NCBI GenBank assembly: GCA_035222895.1
Contig: JAVYIG010009860.1
Location: 1 to 64,000, forward strand
DNA from: Strongylocentrotus droebachiensis
Taxonomy: Eukaryota; Echinodermata; Echinoidea; Camarodonta; Strongylocentrotidae
Direction: 5' to 3'
DNA length: 64,000 nt
Shown: positions 23,579 to 36,344 of the stretch, piece by piece
How positions within the stretch are numbered: the first letter of the stretch is position 1
Layout: each line of letters opens with the position of its first letter
The notes under the pieces: model-generated
Seen by the model: the letters and a program-made list of their open reading frames with translations, nothing else
Databases searched by the model: none
Told to the model about the DNA's origin: nothing
Made by a program: the position numbers and the translations under genes

Positions 23579-23795
23579 ATCGGCTCGCCGCTTCGCGGCT
23601 CGTGGACGATGCTCCGCATCGTCATTATTTTATTTAACTGTTACTTGATTTAAAAAGACGTTATCATGCACTGCTTTTTATGGTCTCCATTGTGTTAATA
23701 GATGCCAGGAAAACATCACTTACAGGGTTCAAATAAACACCCACAAAAAAATCGGCTCGCCGCTTCGCGGCTCGTGGACGATGCTCCGCATCGTC
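23579..23795. repeat. Duplicated twin-hairpin block
   Basis: GCCGC-TTC-GCGGC is followed by GACGATGC-TCC-GCATCGTC. The pair occurs at about 23586-23622 and again at about 23755-23791. The block belongs to a tandem duplication within the composite element. Confidence 0.8.
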
Positions 23796-24424
23796 ATTAT
23801 TTTGGTCAAACCCCCCCCCCTTAGCAAAAAGCTAGATCCGCCCCTGAACACTACCTCAGTATCTACGAAATGATTTTGTCATACCCGCATTTTCAATGGC
23901 CCGGCTTTTCAAAAGTATATCGATTTTGAGCAGAAGTATTGTATTCGTAGAAGAATTTGTCGGGAAAAAGCTATTATTTGTTTTATTATTTTGGGTTTCA
24001 TGGAAAAAACCAACAAAGGGTGATGACTGATGACCTTTTATTTTTATGTTTTTTTGTTTGTCTTCTTACTCCTTTCCTCCCTCCATCTCTCTCTCTCTCC
24101 GATTCTCTGTCTGTCTCTTTTCCTCTTACCCTCTTTCCTTCAATTTTTGCTCTTTTCCCTGCAGTCTTGACCCCCGTTTACGCCAACTGTTATTCCGTAA
24201 TGAAGAATTATCACGTGACATAAAAGATAATTATTTAGTTAATCAATCTACTCGCATAATATTTAATTACAAATCTTCTTTTCCTCTAGACTGTCACACC
24301 TCTGCCTCTTTATCGCTGTTTCTTTTTTTCTTCTCCTTTCTGTCTCGTTACTCTCTCTCTCCCTCTCTGTGTTTCTCTCCTTCATATCAATTATCAGTGT
24401 TTGTCGTAGTTTTGTAAGATATTC

Positions 24425-24515
24425 TCTTTTGTGATTTTAATTTGTAAACTCAATGCAATTCAGCCTTCGGGCTGCCATGTGAATATGTTAATAAATATCT
24501 TTTCATTTTAATTTT
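24425..24515 (+). repeat. LINE 3'-end fragment with TTCG-loop hairpin
   Basis: CAGCC-TTCG-GGCTG at 24461-24474 is followed by GTTAATAAATATC. This resembles the 3' ends of CR1/RTE-like non-LTR elements, from memory. No ORF remains upstream. Confidence 0.45.
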
Positions 24516-25342
24516 TTCAATTTAATGTTTGTTATATTTGTTTATTTTTGTTTATTTTTGTTTTTCGCTTGTCACATAATTGTAATACATAGTGAGCGTG
24601 ACCTTTTACTGTCAGCACCCTGCAAGTCGGAACAAAATAGTCCTACCGAGGTTCCTCAGATGACCCCCGCCCCCCCCCCCCCCCGCCCCCCCCCCGCCCC
24701 CATCCCGCCCCCAACAAACAACATAAAACAAAAAACTTTCAACTATTCAAGAGCGTTACTTTTTTTGTACATAACTCGCGTATGATCGTGTTCGGGCGGA
24801 AGGACCGGACGATTAAAAGCAATCAGTATTTACTGAGACGTTTGGAATATAACAATTTGAGGCCCCACTCCATGTGTACCTACCTATACCCATCCGTTGT
24901 CCGTTTCCCCTAACAACGTAAACATATCCTAAAAGGATCTAATCCTGTCCACTAATAAACCAGTCCATCCCATGAAATGGTCAAAGAAGTGCAAACAGTT
25001 TGGACTGCGGGTCCGCTGCGTATCTTTTGTTCCAAAAGTCACTTTTAGGTCTTCCCATAGGAGACCTTATACGACAGGGAGGAAGGCAGAAAACAAATAC
25101 GGTATCCAGGTTTTCATCGAGTGAAAGTCTAGCCTCTATCGTCAGTGATGAATAGCAGGTGATTATACACACCTTGTGTTCTCGAATTTTTAGAGAGTGT
25201 TTCTACACAATTTTCTTCAAAGAATTTGGAAATTTGGAGTACTTTTCAACGACTGTCGGAGGGTAATAACTTTCGATAGTCGAGGCATCAACTATGGAAT
25301 AATGCTCTAGATGATAGTCAACACAATTTTTGGGTTTCAAAG
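24516..25342 (+). promoter_or_regulatory. Upstream region of the CNBD2-like gene
   Basis: Contains a C-rich run (24666-24712) and no gene. The promoter and 5' UTR of the gene should lie in its right part, but I see no clear TATA box or initiator. The start codon context is AAAGATGGCG. Confidence 0.3.
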
Positions 25343-26398
25343 ATGGCGTCACCTGAAGCAAAACCTCCGGCAGTTTTCGTTGAAACAATTAAAGACGGAG
25401 TTGATGGCAACGGTGACGAGGGGCAGATGACCATAGTCGTTCCAGGAGGTGAAAGATTCGAAATAGAGAACCGAAAAGATAACATGTTGGATACGTTAAG
25501 AAAGATGGGCGGACTGACCCCCAAAGTAACTGTCGGGGAGAATAAGGGGAAGGTACGACTGAGGTCTACACAAGAGCTTCGAGATATGATTGAAAAGAAG
25601 AAGAAAGATGCCAAGCAGTCGCCAATACCAGAAGAAGCTGAAGACTCCGACACTCAGGGGAAAGAAAACCTGGATGGTAACGATGACTATCCCTGGCGAA
25701 GATTTTCGAATGAGGGGACGCGAAGACACAGATTGAGAAGCAACAGCGATGAAGGGGCTCCACCTCCACTGTTACGAACAAGCTTCCCTGCTGACGATTA
25801 CGGTGGTGGATCCAGTCGAAGATTACGAAGTCGACGACGACGCATGTACGCTAAGGACAACGGACTCGAATTCACAGCGGAAGACGAGGAGGAAGATCAA
25901 GACGTCGATATACACGCAAGTCGAGTGCGACGGGGAAGCATTATGATCCCGGCGATGACCCCGTTAACACGAACCCGTGGTCGATATCGGAAAGGTAGTC
26001 AGGATTTAGCGATTGAAGAGGAAAACGCTTTCGGCGATGATGAGTCAGATATAGGAGGCAAACGTGGTAGTCGATCACAGCTTCTAACCAGTACCATCAT
26101 GAAGAAAGATCAGGAATCTCAAAAGAGACGATCGAGATCACGTCGTACTTCACTTATGCCTCAATCGGAACAAGGTAAACTGCAACCTCCTAGAGGTCGA
26201 CTTCTGTCACTCCCTGGTTCGTCCAGGAGATCGCGTAGAGGAAGTGTTTCTGAAGTGGAAGATGATGAGGACGATGATGATGATGATGATGGACTTGGTA
26301 GGCTCAATAAACGGGGTGGATTCTTATCTACTGGTAACTCTCATGAGATACAGAAGACGAACAAGGAACTGAAAGAGGGGATCAGAAGACGTAACAGG
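25343..26398 (+). CDS. CNBD2: CNBD2-like exon 1 (residues 1-352)
   Basis: A 1,056-nt exon ending in AACAGG|GTAAGA, phase 0. It codes for a Lys/Arg- and Asp/Glu-rich tail without recognised domain. Motifs: RRFS 119-122, RRGS 196-199, RKGS 216-219, RRTS 267-270, RRGS 298-301, and an Asp-rich run 307-316. Attachment to the rest of the gene rests on phase match and on the absence of another gene in the next 12.6 kb. Confidence 0.75.
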
Positions 26399-29327
26399 GT
26401 AAGAACTCTCCCATGACGCTCCTATTTTGTTTAAAGTAGTGACCCGAAAAGAATCAAAAGTCTTTTGAATTGATGCAAATTCATATCAACGCGAAGGGGA
26501 AGCCTTACTGATCAAATATAACAACTTCCCTCTTCAAAATATGTTTGGGGCCCGCAGTAATCATCTCTCAAAAATGTTAATTTTGAGATCCAGATTTTCT
26601 GCCTTCAGCGGTCCTCCGTAGAGCGTCAAGATTCGTGACGTCACATGCGAGACATAGCTAGCCACAAAGCATATTACGCCTTGCCATGATATCTACATGA
26701 TTTTTCTGCAAATTATTCGTGTTTTTTAAGAGAAAATCTTTCCATCCATATATAATAATTATGTCTATAATTATCAGTTGTCGTGAATTTCCTTGGTATA
26801 CAAAAGAATACAGGTGAGATCATCGAAATGATACTTTATGTTTTTAAGCAAAACGAAAGAAAGGGACAACCAAAATAAAAACAATCTTGTTTATTCGTGA
26901 ATAAGGTTTCCTTCATATTTCTTCTTGGGCTTAGCTTTTGATGTCCCTTTCCATCCTGAAACAGTGTTCCTATTCTTACAAATAATAACAAAAAGTGTCT
27001 TACGTACGATGATCATAAATTTCCTTTTGCATCGACATTTTGTTACACAAATCGGCCCAAATTTGCACATTGCTACTATGAGTGTTACTTTAGACCGTGG
27101 AACATTTTATCTGAAGACTAAATCTTTTTTTCAAATGCTTTTTGGCAGCAAGAAAACCAAAGCAAAAGATGCGAAGCAATTATTTTTCTTCCCAATTGTT
27201 TTAAAATAGATAATTACTAAATCAAAAGTTTCATATTGCCGGGAAAGACTAGGTTTGACAAAATTCAAGAATCCCTTTCAACAATCTAAAAAACGGCCAT
27301 TTCGCTTGAGACATTTCATTGTAAGATTTCAGCATTATAATATTATAGGCGACCTATATCCAGCAGAAGAAGAACTATAAGTACATGTCTTTAAGAAGTT
27401 ATAACTACTGTGCAATAGTTTCTATTTTTGGCACGTTTGATACAGTGATGGGCATGATGAAAGGAAACGGGTGCAATGTACCCAAACAAAATTCGTCGCT
27501 GTTTTCACGAAGTGACGGTAGTGAAAAAAAATTGCATTCACTTTGCGTGACGATTTTTCTCACTACCGTCACTTCGTGAAAACAGGGACGATTATAAGAC
27601 ACAAAAGCGAAAACTTTGTACACCTTGCCCGGGGCCAAGGATCAGTTGTATACCTTTATACTTAACATCAGTTTTGGCAAAGGGTAGCGCATTATTACTG
27701 TACCATGGGAGCTAAACAAAAAGATTGATTTTTGTTTTCGTTTTCGTTTTCGTAAAATAAAAAAAATTAAAAAAATACAACATTGGCTAGTTTTATGGTT
27801 TTATGCAAGATCCAGATTGATAGTTACTTTACACTCTAAGAAAAAAGGGTGCAAAATAAGAGTTTGCACCCTTTACATAATCATGAACCCTATTGAAGGA
27901 AAAGGGGTTCAAAAAAGGGTGCAATATAAGATTTTGCACCCTTCCCACAAAAATGAACCCTATCGAGAAAAAAAGGGTGCAAAATAAAAGTTTGCATATC
28001 GCATGCATATTCATAATTACTATACACCTTTTCACATAAAAATACATTTATCATGATTTGTTGAGCAAATTATGACAATGCACATCAATTTTGTGATTTG
28101 TATTTTCCTTCGGCAATCATTAACTAATTTATTTTGTCTGATCATGTTACAATTACATTCACGTTTTGGCTATAAATTATATTGATTATAATGATTATTA
28201 ACCAAGAAACAACATGCATGTTTAATATGTATTTGTGTACGAGCAAATTTAACGAGTATTCCTCGAGTATGGGTGCAGGATTGCACCTTTTAAAGGGTGC
28301 AAGATTGAACCCCTAAAGGTGCTGCTATTGCCGGTTTGCACCCCTAATGGAGCAGGATTGAACCATTGAGGGTACTAACATGTCTCCTTTAAAGGTGCAA
28401 TGTGGCACCCTCTTAAAGGGTGCAGGATTGAACCTATAAAGGTGCTCCAAGTGTTGCATCGGTTTGCACCCCTAAAGGTGCAGGATTGAAACATAAAGGG
28501 TACTAACATGTCCCCTAAAAGGTTAAATCTGCCGGCACACTTTTAAAGGGTGCATGATTGCACCTTTAAAAAGGGTGCAGGATTTAACCCCTAAAGGTGC
28601 TACCAGTGTTGCATCGGTTTGCACCCCTAAAGGTGCATCTTTGCACCATTTTTTCTTAGTGTGTTTAGGAAGCTCAAGCGCAAGATGATAAGTGATATAA
28701 TTATATCCCTTGTCTGTCTAAACGGAAACAAATATACATCAGCGTCATTCTGTGTGCACAATACAGCTTCATAAATCAAATACAATCAAATCGGTGTAAA
28801 AGTTCGTTTGAATTCAATTACATTCCATCAATTTAATTAAGCTGTTTTAAATTAATGGAACTGTGGTTGAAATAGTCTATAATGTAGATCGATAACCAAG
28901 TTTACCCTATATTCAAAATCTATACCATTTACAGAAGTTAACTTCTAAACTTCTTCTGAACAAAATGTACTATTTATTCTGTAGTAATTAAATTGGATGT
29001 CCAATATCTACACAAGGCAGTAAAATATAATGTTTGCATTTAAATGATCCATTCTTTATACTTTTATACTGATATCGATAGAAATACATGTTTTTTTAAA
29101 CAAATGTTTTCCTTCTATTGTTTTGTTTTCTTCAATTAAGAACAAATCTCCAAAATGCTAAAATTACGTCTTGTTTTGTTTTAAAAAGATTTAATGATTG
29201 CCAGAAATCAATAACCGGGTCAACAACTGGCTTTGTCATAAAATTTATCAAAACGGAAACGGTAAGGGCGGCGGAAAATAAAGCTGCATAATTATGATCG
29301 ATGAAAAGGAGATTTTCTTCTCCTTCT

Positions 29328-29358
<31 letters not shown>

Positions 29359-32300
29359 TTCTTTCTCTCTTTCTCTCTTTTTCTGTCTGTCTCTGTCTCT
29401 CTCTCTCCCTCTCTCTCCCTCTCCCACCCTTTCTTTCTCTCTTTCTTTCTATTTCTCTTTCTAATCCGAATCTATCGAGCACGATAAAGGAGAATATGAT
29501 TTATTCAAAATTATGTTTGAGCTAAACGTCGGTTCCATGTTGAATAGGTTAATCGTGAGGGCAAGGAAAGTAAAACAAGATATTGAAATTCCTTTAGGAT
29601 TTTTGTTGTTGAAGGTCTTGTTTTGTTTGTTTTTTGCTTTTGCTTTTGTGTATTTTTGTGATCATGTCGATAAAGATATAATTTTGTTAGCAATGAAATG
29701 ATTTTCCCAAACTAGCATAGCTCATAATTGAATAATAATTTGCATAAAATATGAGAAGAAAGTTTGACTTTGTGGCGATAGCAACTGAGGAAAAGTTGCA
29801 TTGTTTTTCGTTTATTTGAAGAAAAAAATATTTACAAAATTAGCAAAACGAGACGTTAGGTGGGCGAGGGTGGGAGGACGGCGGTGTTTACCGCTGGCTC
29901 TTTACCACGGCCAAGTATTCATGCGCAGGTACTGATATATATAGTATGACAAACACTTTGTGCAATTTATCTGGTTAAGAACAAATTGAAACGAGTTTAA
30001 TGACAAAATCATACATCGTTTATGAAAATGTTACATGTATAACAATGGTAAATATTTTATCAATAAAATTAGAAAAGATATTTGATTATTGATAGACTTC
30101 AATTAATCTGAGTCGTACATTTTCAAACCAGATTGGAGATTTCTAAGAAGCATGTGACAGAACGTTAATGAATATTCAGAGAATACTATTTCTATGTAAT
30201 CCTAAAAGTGGGGATTCCCAAGTTTCACGAGCACGATGATTCATGCATCAGGCAAAATCTACTTGTTATCGTCGGCAGTACAATAACGAACGCCATCTAC
30301 GTCACAGTGAAAGCTGATATCAATTTGTATAGTGAAATAACACCATTGTATTTCAGCTCATCTTTTTCTTGAATTATGATGTATATAATATATATACTTC
30401 CCTAAATAAAGCTGAATATGAACGATGAAAAGGAGATTTTCTTCTCCTTCTTCTCTCTCTTTATCTTGCTATCTCTCTCTTCTTTTTTTTTCTCTCTCTC
30501 TCTCCCTCTCCCACCCTTTCTTTCTATTTCTCTTTCTAATCCGAATCTATCAAGCACGATAAAGGAGAATATGATTTATTCACAATTATGTTTGAGCTAA
30601 ACGTCGGTTCCATATTGAATAGGTTTATCGTGAGGGCAAGGAAAGGAAAACAAGATATTGAAATTCCTTTAGGATTTTTGTTGTTGAAGGTCTTGTTTTG
30701 TTTGTTTTTTTTGCTGTTGCTTTTGTGTATTTTTGTGATCATGTCGATAAAGATATAATTTAGTAAGCAATGAAATGATTTTCCCAAACTAGCATAGCTC
30801 ATAATTGAGTTATAATTTGCATAAAGTATCAGAAGAAAGTTGACTTTGTTGCGATAGCAATTGAGGAAAAGTTGCATTGTTTTTCGTTTATTTGAAGAAA
30901 AAAATATTTACAAAATTAGCAAAACGAGACGTTAGGTGGGCGAGGGTGGGAGGACGGCGGTGTTTACCGCTGGCTCTTTACCACGGCCAAGTATTCATGC
31001 GCAGGTACTGATATATATAGTATGACAAACACTTTGTGCAATTTATCTGGTTAAGAACAAATTGAAACGAGTTTAATGACAAAATCATACATCGTTTATG
31101 AAAATGTTACATGTATAACAATGGTAAATATTTTATCAATAAAATTAGAAAAGATATTTGATTATTGATAGACTTCAATTAATCTGAGTCGTACATTTTC
31201 AAACCAGATTGGAGATTTCTAAGAAGCATGTGACAGAACGTTAATGAATATTCAGAGAATACTATTTCTATGTAATCCTAAAAGTGGGGATTCCCAAGTT
31301 TCACGAGCACGATGATTCATGCATCAGGCAAAATCTACTTGTTATCGTCGGCAGTAAAATAACGAACGCCATCTACGTCACAGTGAAAGCTGATATCAAT
31401 TTGTATAGTGAAATAACACCATTGTATTTCAGCTCATCTTTTTCTTGAATTATGATGTATATAATATATATACTTCCCTAAATAAAGCTGAATATGAACG
31501 ATGAAAAGGAGATTTTCTTCTCCTTCTTCTCTCTCTTTATCTTGCTATCTCTCTCTTCTTTTTTTTCTCTCTCTCTCTCCCTCTCCCACCCTTTCTTTCT
31601 ATTTCTCTTTCTAATCCGAATCTATCAAGCACGATAAAGGAGAATATGATTTATTCACAATTATGTTCGAGCTAAACGTCGGTTCCATGTTGAATAGGTT
31701 AATCGTGAGGGCAAGGAAAGGAAAACAAGATATTGAAATTACTTTAGGATTTTTGTTGTTGAAGGTCTTGTTTTGTTTGATTTTTGCTTTTGCTTTTGTG
31801 TATTTTTGTGATCATGTCGATAAAGATATAATTTAGTTAGCAATGAAATGATTTTCCCAAACTAGCATAGCTCATAATTGAGTTATAATTTGCATAAAGT
31901 ATCAGAAGAAAGTTGAATTTGTTGCGATAGCAATTGAGGAAAAGTTGCATTGTTTTTCGTTTATTTGAAGAAAAAAATATTTACAAAATTAGCAAAACGA
32001 GACGTTAGGTGGGCGAGGGTGGGAGGACGGCGGTGTTTACCGCTGGCTCTTTACCACGGCCAAGTATTCATGCGCAGGTACTGATATATATAGTATGACA
32101 AACACTTTGTGCAATTTATCTGGTTAAGAACAAATTGGAAACGAGTTTAATGACAAAATCATACATCGTTTATGAAAATGTTACATGTATAACAATGGTA
32201 AATATTTTATCAATAAATTTAGAAAAGATATTCTATTGTTAATAGACTCAAAACAATCTGAGTCATACATTTACAAACCAAATTGGACATTTGATAATAA

Positions 32301-32604
32301 GCATGCGACATAAAGTTAATGAATATTCAGAGTAATATTTTGTCTATGTATGAAAAAAGTGGGGATTCCCAAGTTTCACGACCACAATCATTCATGCATC
32401 AGGCAACATGTTTGTTTTTTTCCGTCGGCAGTACAATAATGAACGCCATCTACGTCACAGTGAAAGCTGATATCAATTTGTATAGTGAAATAACACCATT
32501 GTATTTCAGTTCATCTTTTTCTTGAATTATGATGTATATAATATATATAATTCCCTAAATAAAGCTGAATATGAACGATGAAAAGGAGATTTTCTTCTGC
32601 TTCT

Positions 32605-32642
<38 letters not shown>

Positions 32643-33722
32643 ATTCTATATCTCTCTCTTTTTTTTTTCTCTCTCTCTCTCTCTCCCCCTCCCACCCTTT
32701 CTTTCTCTCTTTCTTTCTATTTCTCTTTCTAATCCGAATCTGTCATGCACGATAAAGGAGAATATGATTTATTCACAATTATGTTTGAGCTAAACGTCGG
32801 TTCCATGTTGAATAGGTTTATCGTGAGGGCAAGGAAAGGAAAACAAGATATTGAAATTCCTTTAAGATTTTTGTTGTTGAAGGTCTTGTTTTGTTTGTTT
32901 TTTTGCTGTTGCTTTTGTGTATTTTTGTGATCATGTCGATAAAGATATAATTTAGTTAGCAATGAAATGATTTTCCCAAACTAGCATAGCTCATAATTGA
33001 GTAATAATTTGCATAAAGTATCAGAAGAAAGTTGACTTTGTTGCGATAGCAATTGAGGAAAAGTTGCATTGTTTTTCGTTTATATGAAGAAAAAAATATT
33101 TACAAAATTAGCAAAACGAGACGTTAGGTGGACGAGGGTGGGAGGACGGCGGTGTATACCGCTGTCTCTGCGCCACGGCCGAGTATTCATGTGCAAGTAC
33201 TGATATATATAGTATGACAAACACTTTGTGCAATTTATCTGGTTAAGAACAAATTGAAACGAGTTTAATGACAAAATCATACATCGTTTATGAAAATGTT
33301 ACATGTATAACAATGGTAAATATTTTATCAATAAATTTAGAAAAGATATTCTATTGTTAATAGACTCAAAACAATCTGAGTCATACATTTACAAACCAAA
33401 TTGGACATTTGATAAGAAGCATGCGACATAAAGTTAATGAATATTCAGAGTAATATTTTGTCTATGTATGAAAAAAGTGGGGATTCCCAAGTTTCACGAC
33501 CACAATCATTCATGCATCAGGCAACATGTTTGTTTTTTTCCGTCGGCAGTACAATAGTGAACGCCATCTACGTCACAGTGAAAGCTGATATCAATTTGTA
33601 TAGTGAAATAACACCATTGTATTTCAGTTCATCTTTTTCTTGAATTATGATGTATATAATATATATAATTCCCTAAATAAAGCTGAATATGAACGATGAA
33701 AAGGAGATTTTCTTCTGCTTCT

Positions 33723-33762
<40 letters not shown>

Positions 33763-34821
33763 ATTCTATATCTCTCTCTTTTTTTCTCTCTCTCTCTCTC
33801 TCCCTCTCCCACCCTTTCTTTCTATTTCTCTTTCTAATCCGAATCTATCAAGCACGATAAAGGAGAATATGATTTATTCACAATTATGTTTGAGCTAAAC
33901 GTCGGTTCCATATTGAATAGGTTTATCGTGAGGGCAAGGAAAGGAAAACAAGATATTGAAATTCCTTTAGGATTTTTGTTGTTGAAGGTCTTGTTTTGTT
34001 TGTTTTTTTGCTGTTGCTTTTGTGTATTTTTGTGATCATGTCGATAAAGATATAATTTTGTTAGCAATGAAATCTTTTTCCCAAACTAGCATAGCTCATA
34101 ATTGAATAATAATTTGCATAAAATATGAGAAGAAAGTTTGACTTTGTGGCGATAGCAACTGAGGAAAAGTTGCATTGTTTTTCGTTTATTTGAAGAAAAA
34201 AATATTTACAAAATTAGCAAAACGAGACGTTAGGTGGACGAGGGTGGGAGGACGGCGGTGTTTACCGCTGGCTCTTTACCACGGCCAAGTATTCATGCGC
34301 AGGTACTGATATATATAGTATGACAAACACTTTGTGCAATTTATCTGGTTAAGAACAAATTGAAACGAGTTTAATGACAAAATCATACATCGTTTATGAA
34401 AATGTTACATGTATAACAATGGTAAATATTTTATCAATAAATTTAGAAAAGATATTCTATTGTTAATAGACTCAAAACAATCTGAGTCATACATTTACAA
34501 ACCAAATTGGACATTTGATAATAAGCATGCGACATAAAGTTAATGAATATTCAGAGTAATATTTTGTCTATGTATGAAAAAAGTGGGGATTCCCAAGTTT
34601 CACGACCACAATCATTCATGCATCAGGCAACATGTTTGTTTTTTTCCGTCGGCAGTACAATAATGAACGCCATCTACGTCACAGTGAAAGCTGATATCAA
34701 TTTGTATAGTGAAATAACACCATTGTATTTCAGTTCATCTTTTTCTTGAATTATGATGTATATATAATTCCCTAAATAAAGCTGAATATGAACGATGAAA
34801 AGGAGATTTTCTTCTGCTTCT

Positions 34822-34859
<38 letters not shown>

Positions 34860-36306
34860 ATTCTATATCTCTCTCTTTTTTTTTCTCTCTCTCTCTCTCT
34901 CTCCCCCTCCCACCCTTTCTTTCTCTCTTTCTTTCTATTTCTCTTTCTAATCCGAATCTGTCATGCACGATAAAGGAGAATATGATTTATTCACAATTAT
35001 GTTTGAGCTAAACGTCGGTTCCATGTTGAATAGGTTTATCGTGAGGGCAAGGAAAGGAAAACAAGATATTGAAATTCCTTTAAGATTTTTGTTGTTGAAG
35101 GTCTTGTTTTGTTTGTTTTTTTGCTGTTGCTTTTGTGTATTTTTGTGATCATGTCGATAAAGATATAATTTAGTTAGCAATGAAATGATTTTCCCAAACT
35201 AGCATAGCTCATAATTGAGTAATAATTTGCATAAAGTATCTGAAGAAAGTTGACTTTGTTGCGATAGCAATTGAGGAAAAGTTGCATTGTTTTTCGTTTA
35301 GGCCATGTAAAATTGATTTCATGTTGATCGTCCCCGCCCGCTTCCTTTTTGGGGGCCGCCTCCTATTTTTTGTTATTTGTTATTTTTTTTATTTTTTTTT
35401 TATTTTTTTTTTTTTAAATTTTTTTTTTTTTTTTTTTTTTTGAAAGAAAAAAAACATGAAAAACACTGCTAAAATGGCTCTATTTCTGATTTAAAAACAA
35501 AAAAAATTGTCGGCGGCCATCTTGAAAAAAAATAGCCTCGACTGTCAGGGAAAATGTACCGAGCGGCCATTTTGAGCGGCCATTTTGAAATATCAAATAT
35601 CAAATAACATGGTACACCCTCCTCCTCTTTTTCAAAAAATCCGGACGATCAACATGTAATCAATTTTACATGGCCTTATATGAAGAAAAAAATATTTACA
35701 AAATTAGCAAAACGAGACGTTAGGTGGACGAGGGTGGGAGGACGGCGGTGTATACCGCTGTCTCTGCGCCACGGCCGAGTATTCATGTGCAAGTAGTATG
35801 ACAAACACTTTGTGCAATTTATCTGGTTAAGAACAAATTGAAACGAGTTTAATGACAAAATCATACATCGTTTATGAAAATGTTACATGTATAACAATGG
35901 TAAATATTTTATCAATAAATTTAGAAAAGATATTCTATTGTTAATACACTCAAAACAATCTGAGTCATACATTTACAAACCAAATTGGACATTTGATAAT
36001 AAGCATGCGACATAAAGTTAATGAATATTCAGAGTAATATTTTGTCTATGTATGAAAAAAGTGGGGATTCCCAAGTTTCACGACCACAATCATTCATGCA
36101 TCAGGCAACATGTTTGTTTTTTTCCGTCGGCAGTACAATAATGAACGCCTTCTACGTCACAGTGAAAGCTGATATCAATTTGTATAGTGAAATAACACCA
36201 TTGTATTTCAGTTCATCTTTTTCTTGAATTATGATGTATATAATATATATAATTCCCTAAATAAAGCTGAATATGAACGATGAAAAGGAGATTTTCTTCT
36301 GCTTCT

Positions 36307-36344
<38 letters not shown>

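Larger units (their letters stand above)
22722..23846. mobile_element. hAT-like composite element with C/G tracts, zinc-finger fragment and internal duplication
   Basis: The left end CAGGCGCGGATCTA matches the right end (reverse complement CAGGGGCGGATCTAG), a terminus I associate with hAT-type elements. AACAC directly flanks both ends, which is shorter than the 8-bp duplication expected for hAT. Inside are G/C homopolymers, an A-rich run, a degenerate C2H2 finger fragment, a complete TTAA MITE and two copies of a double-hairpin block. No transposase is present. Confidence 0.6.
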
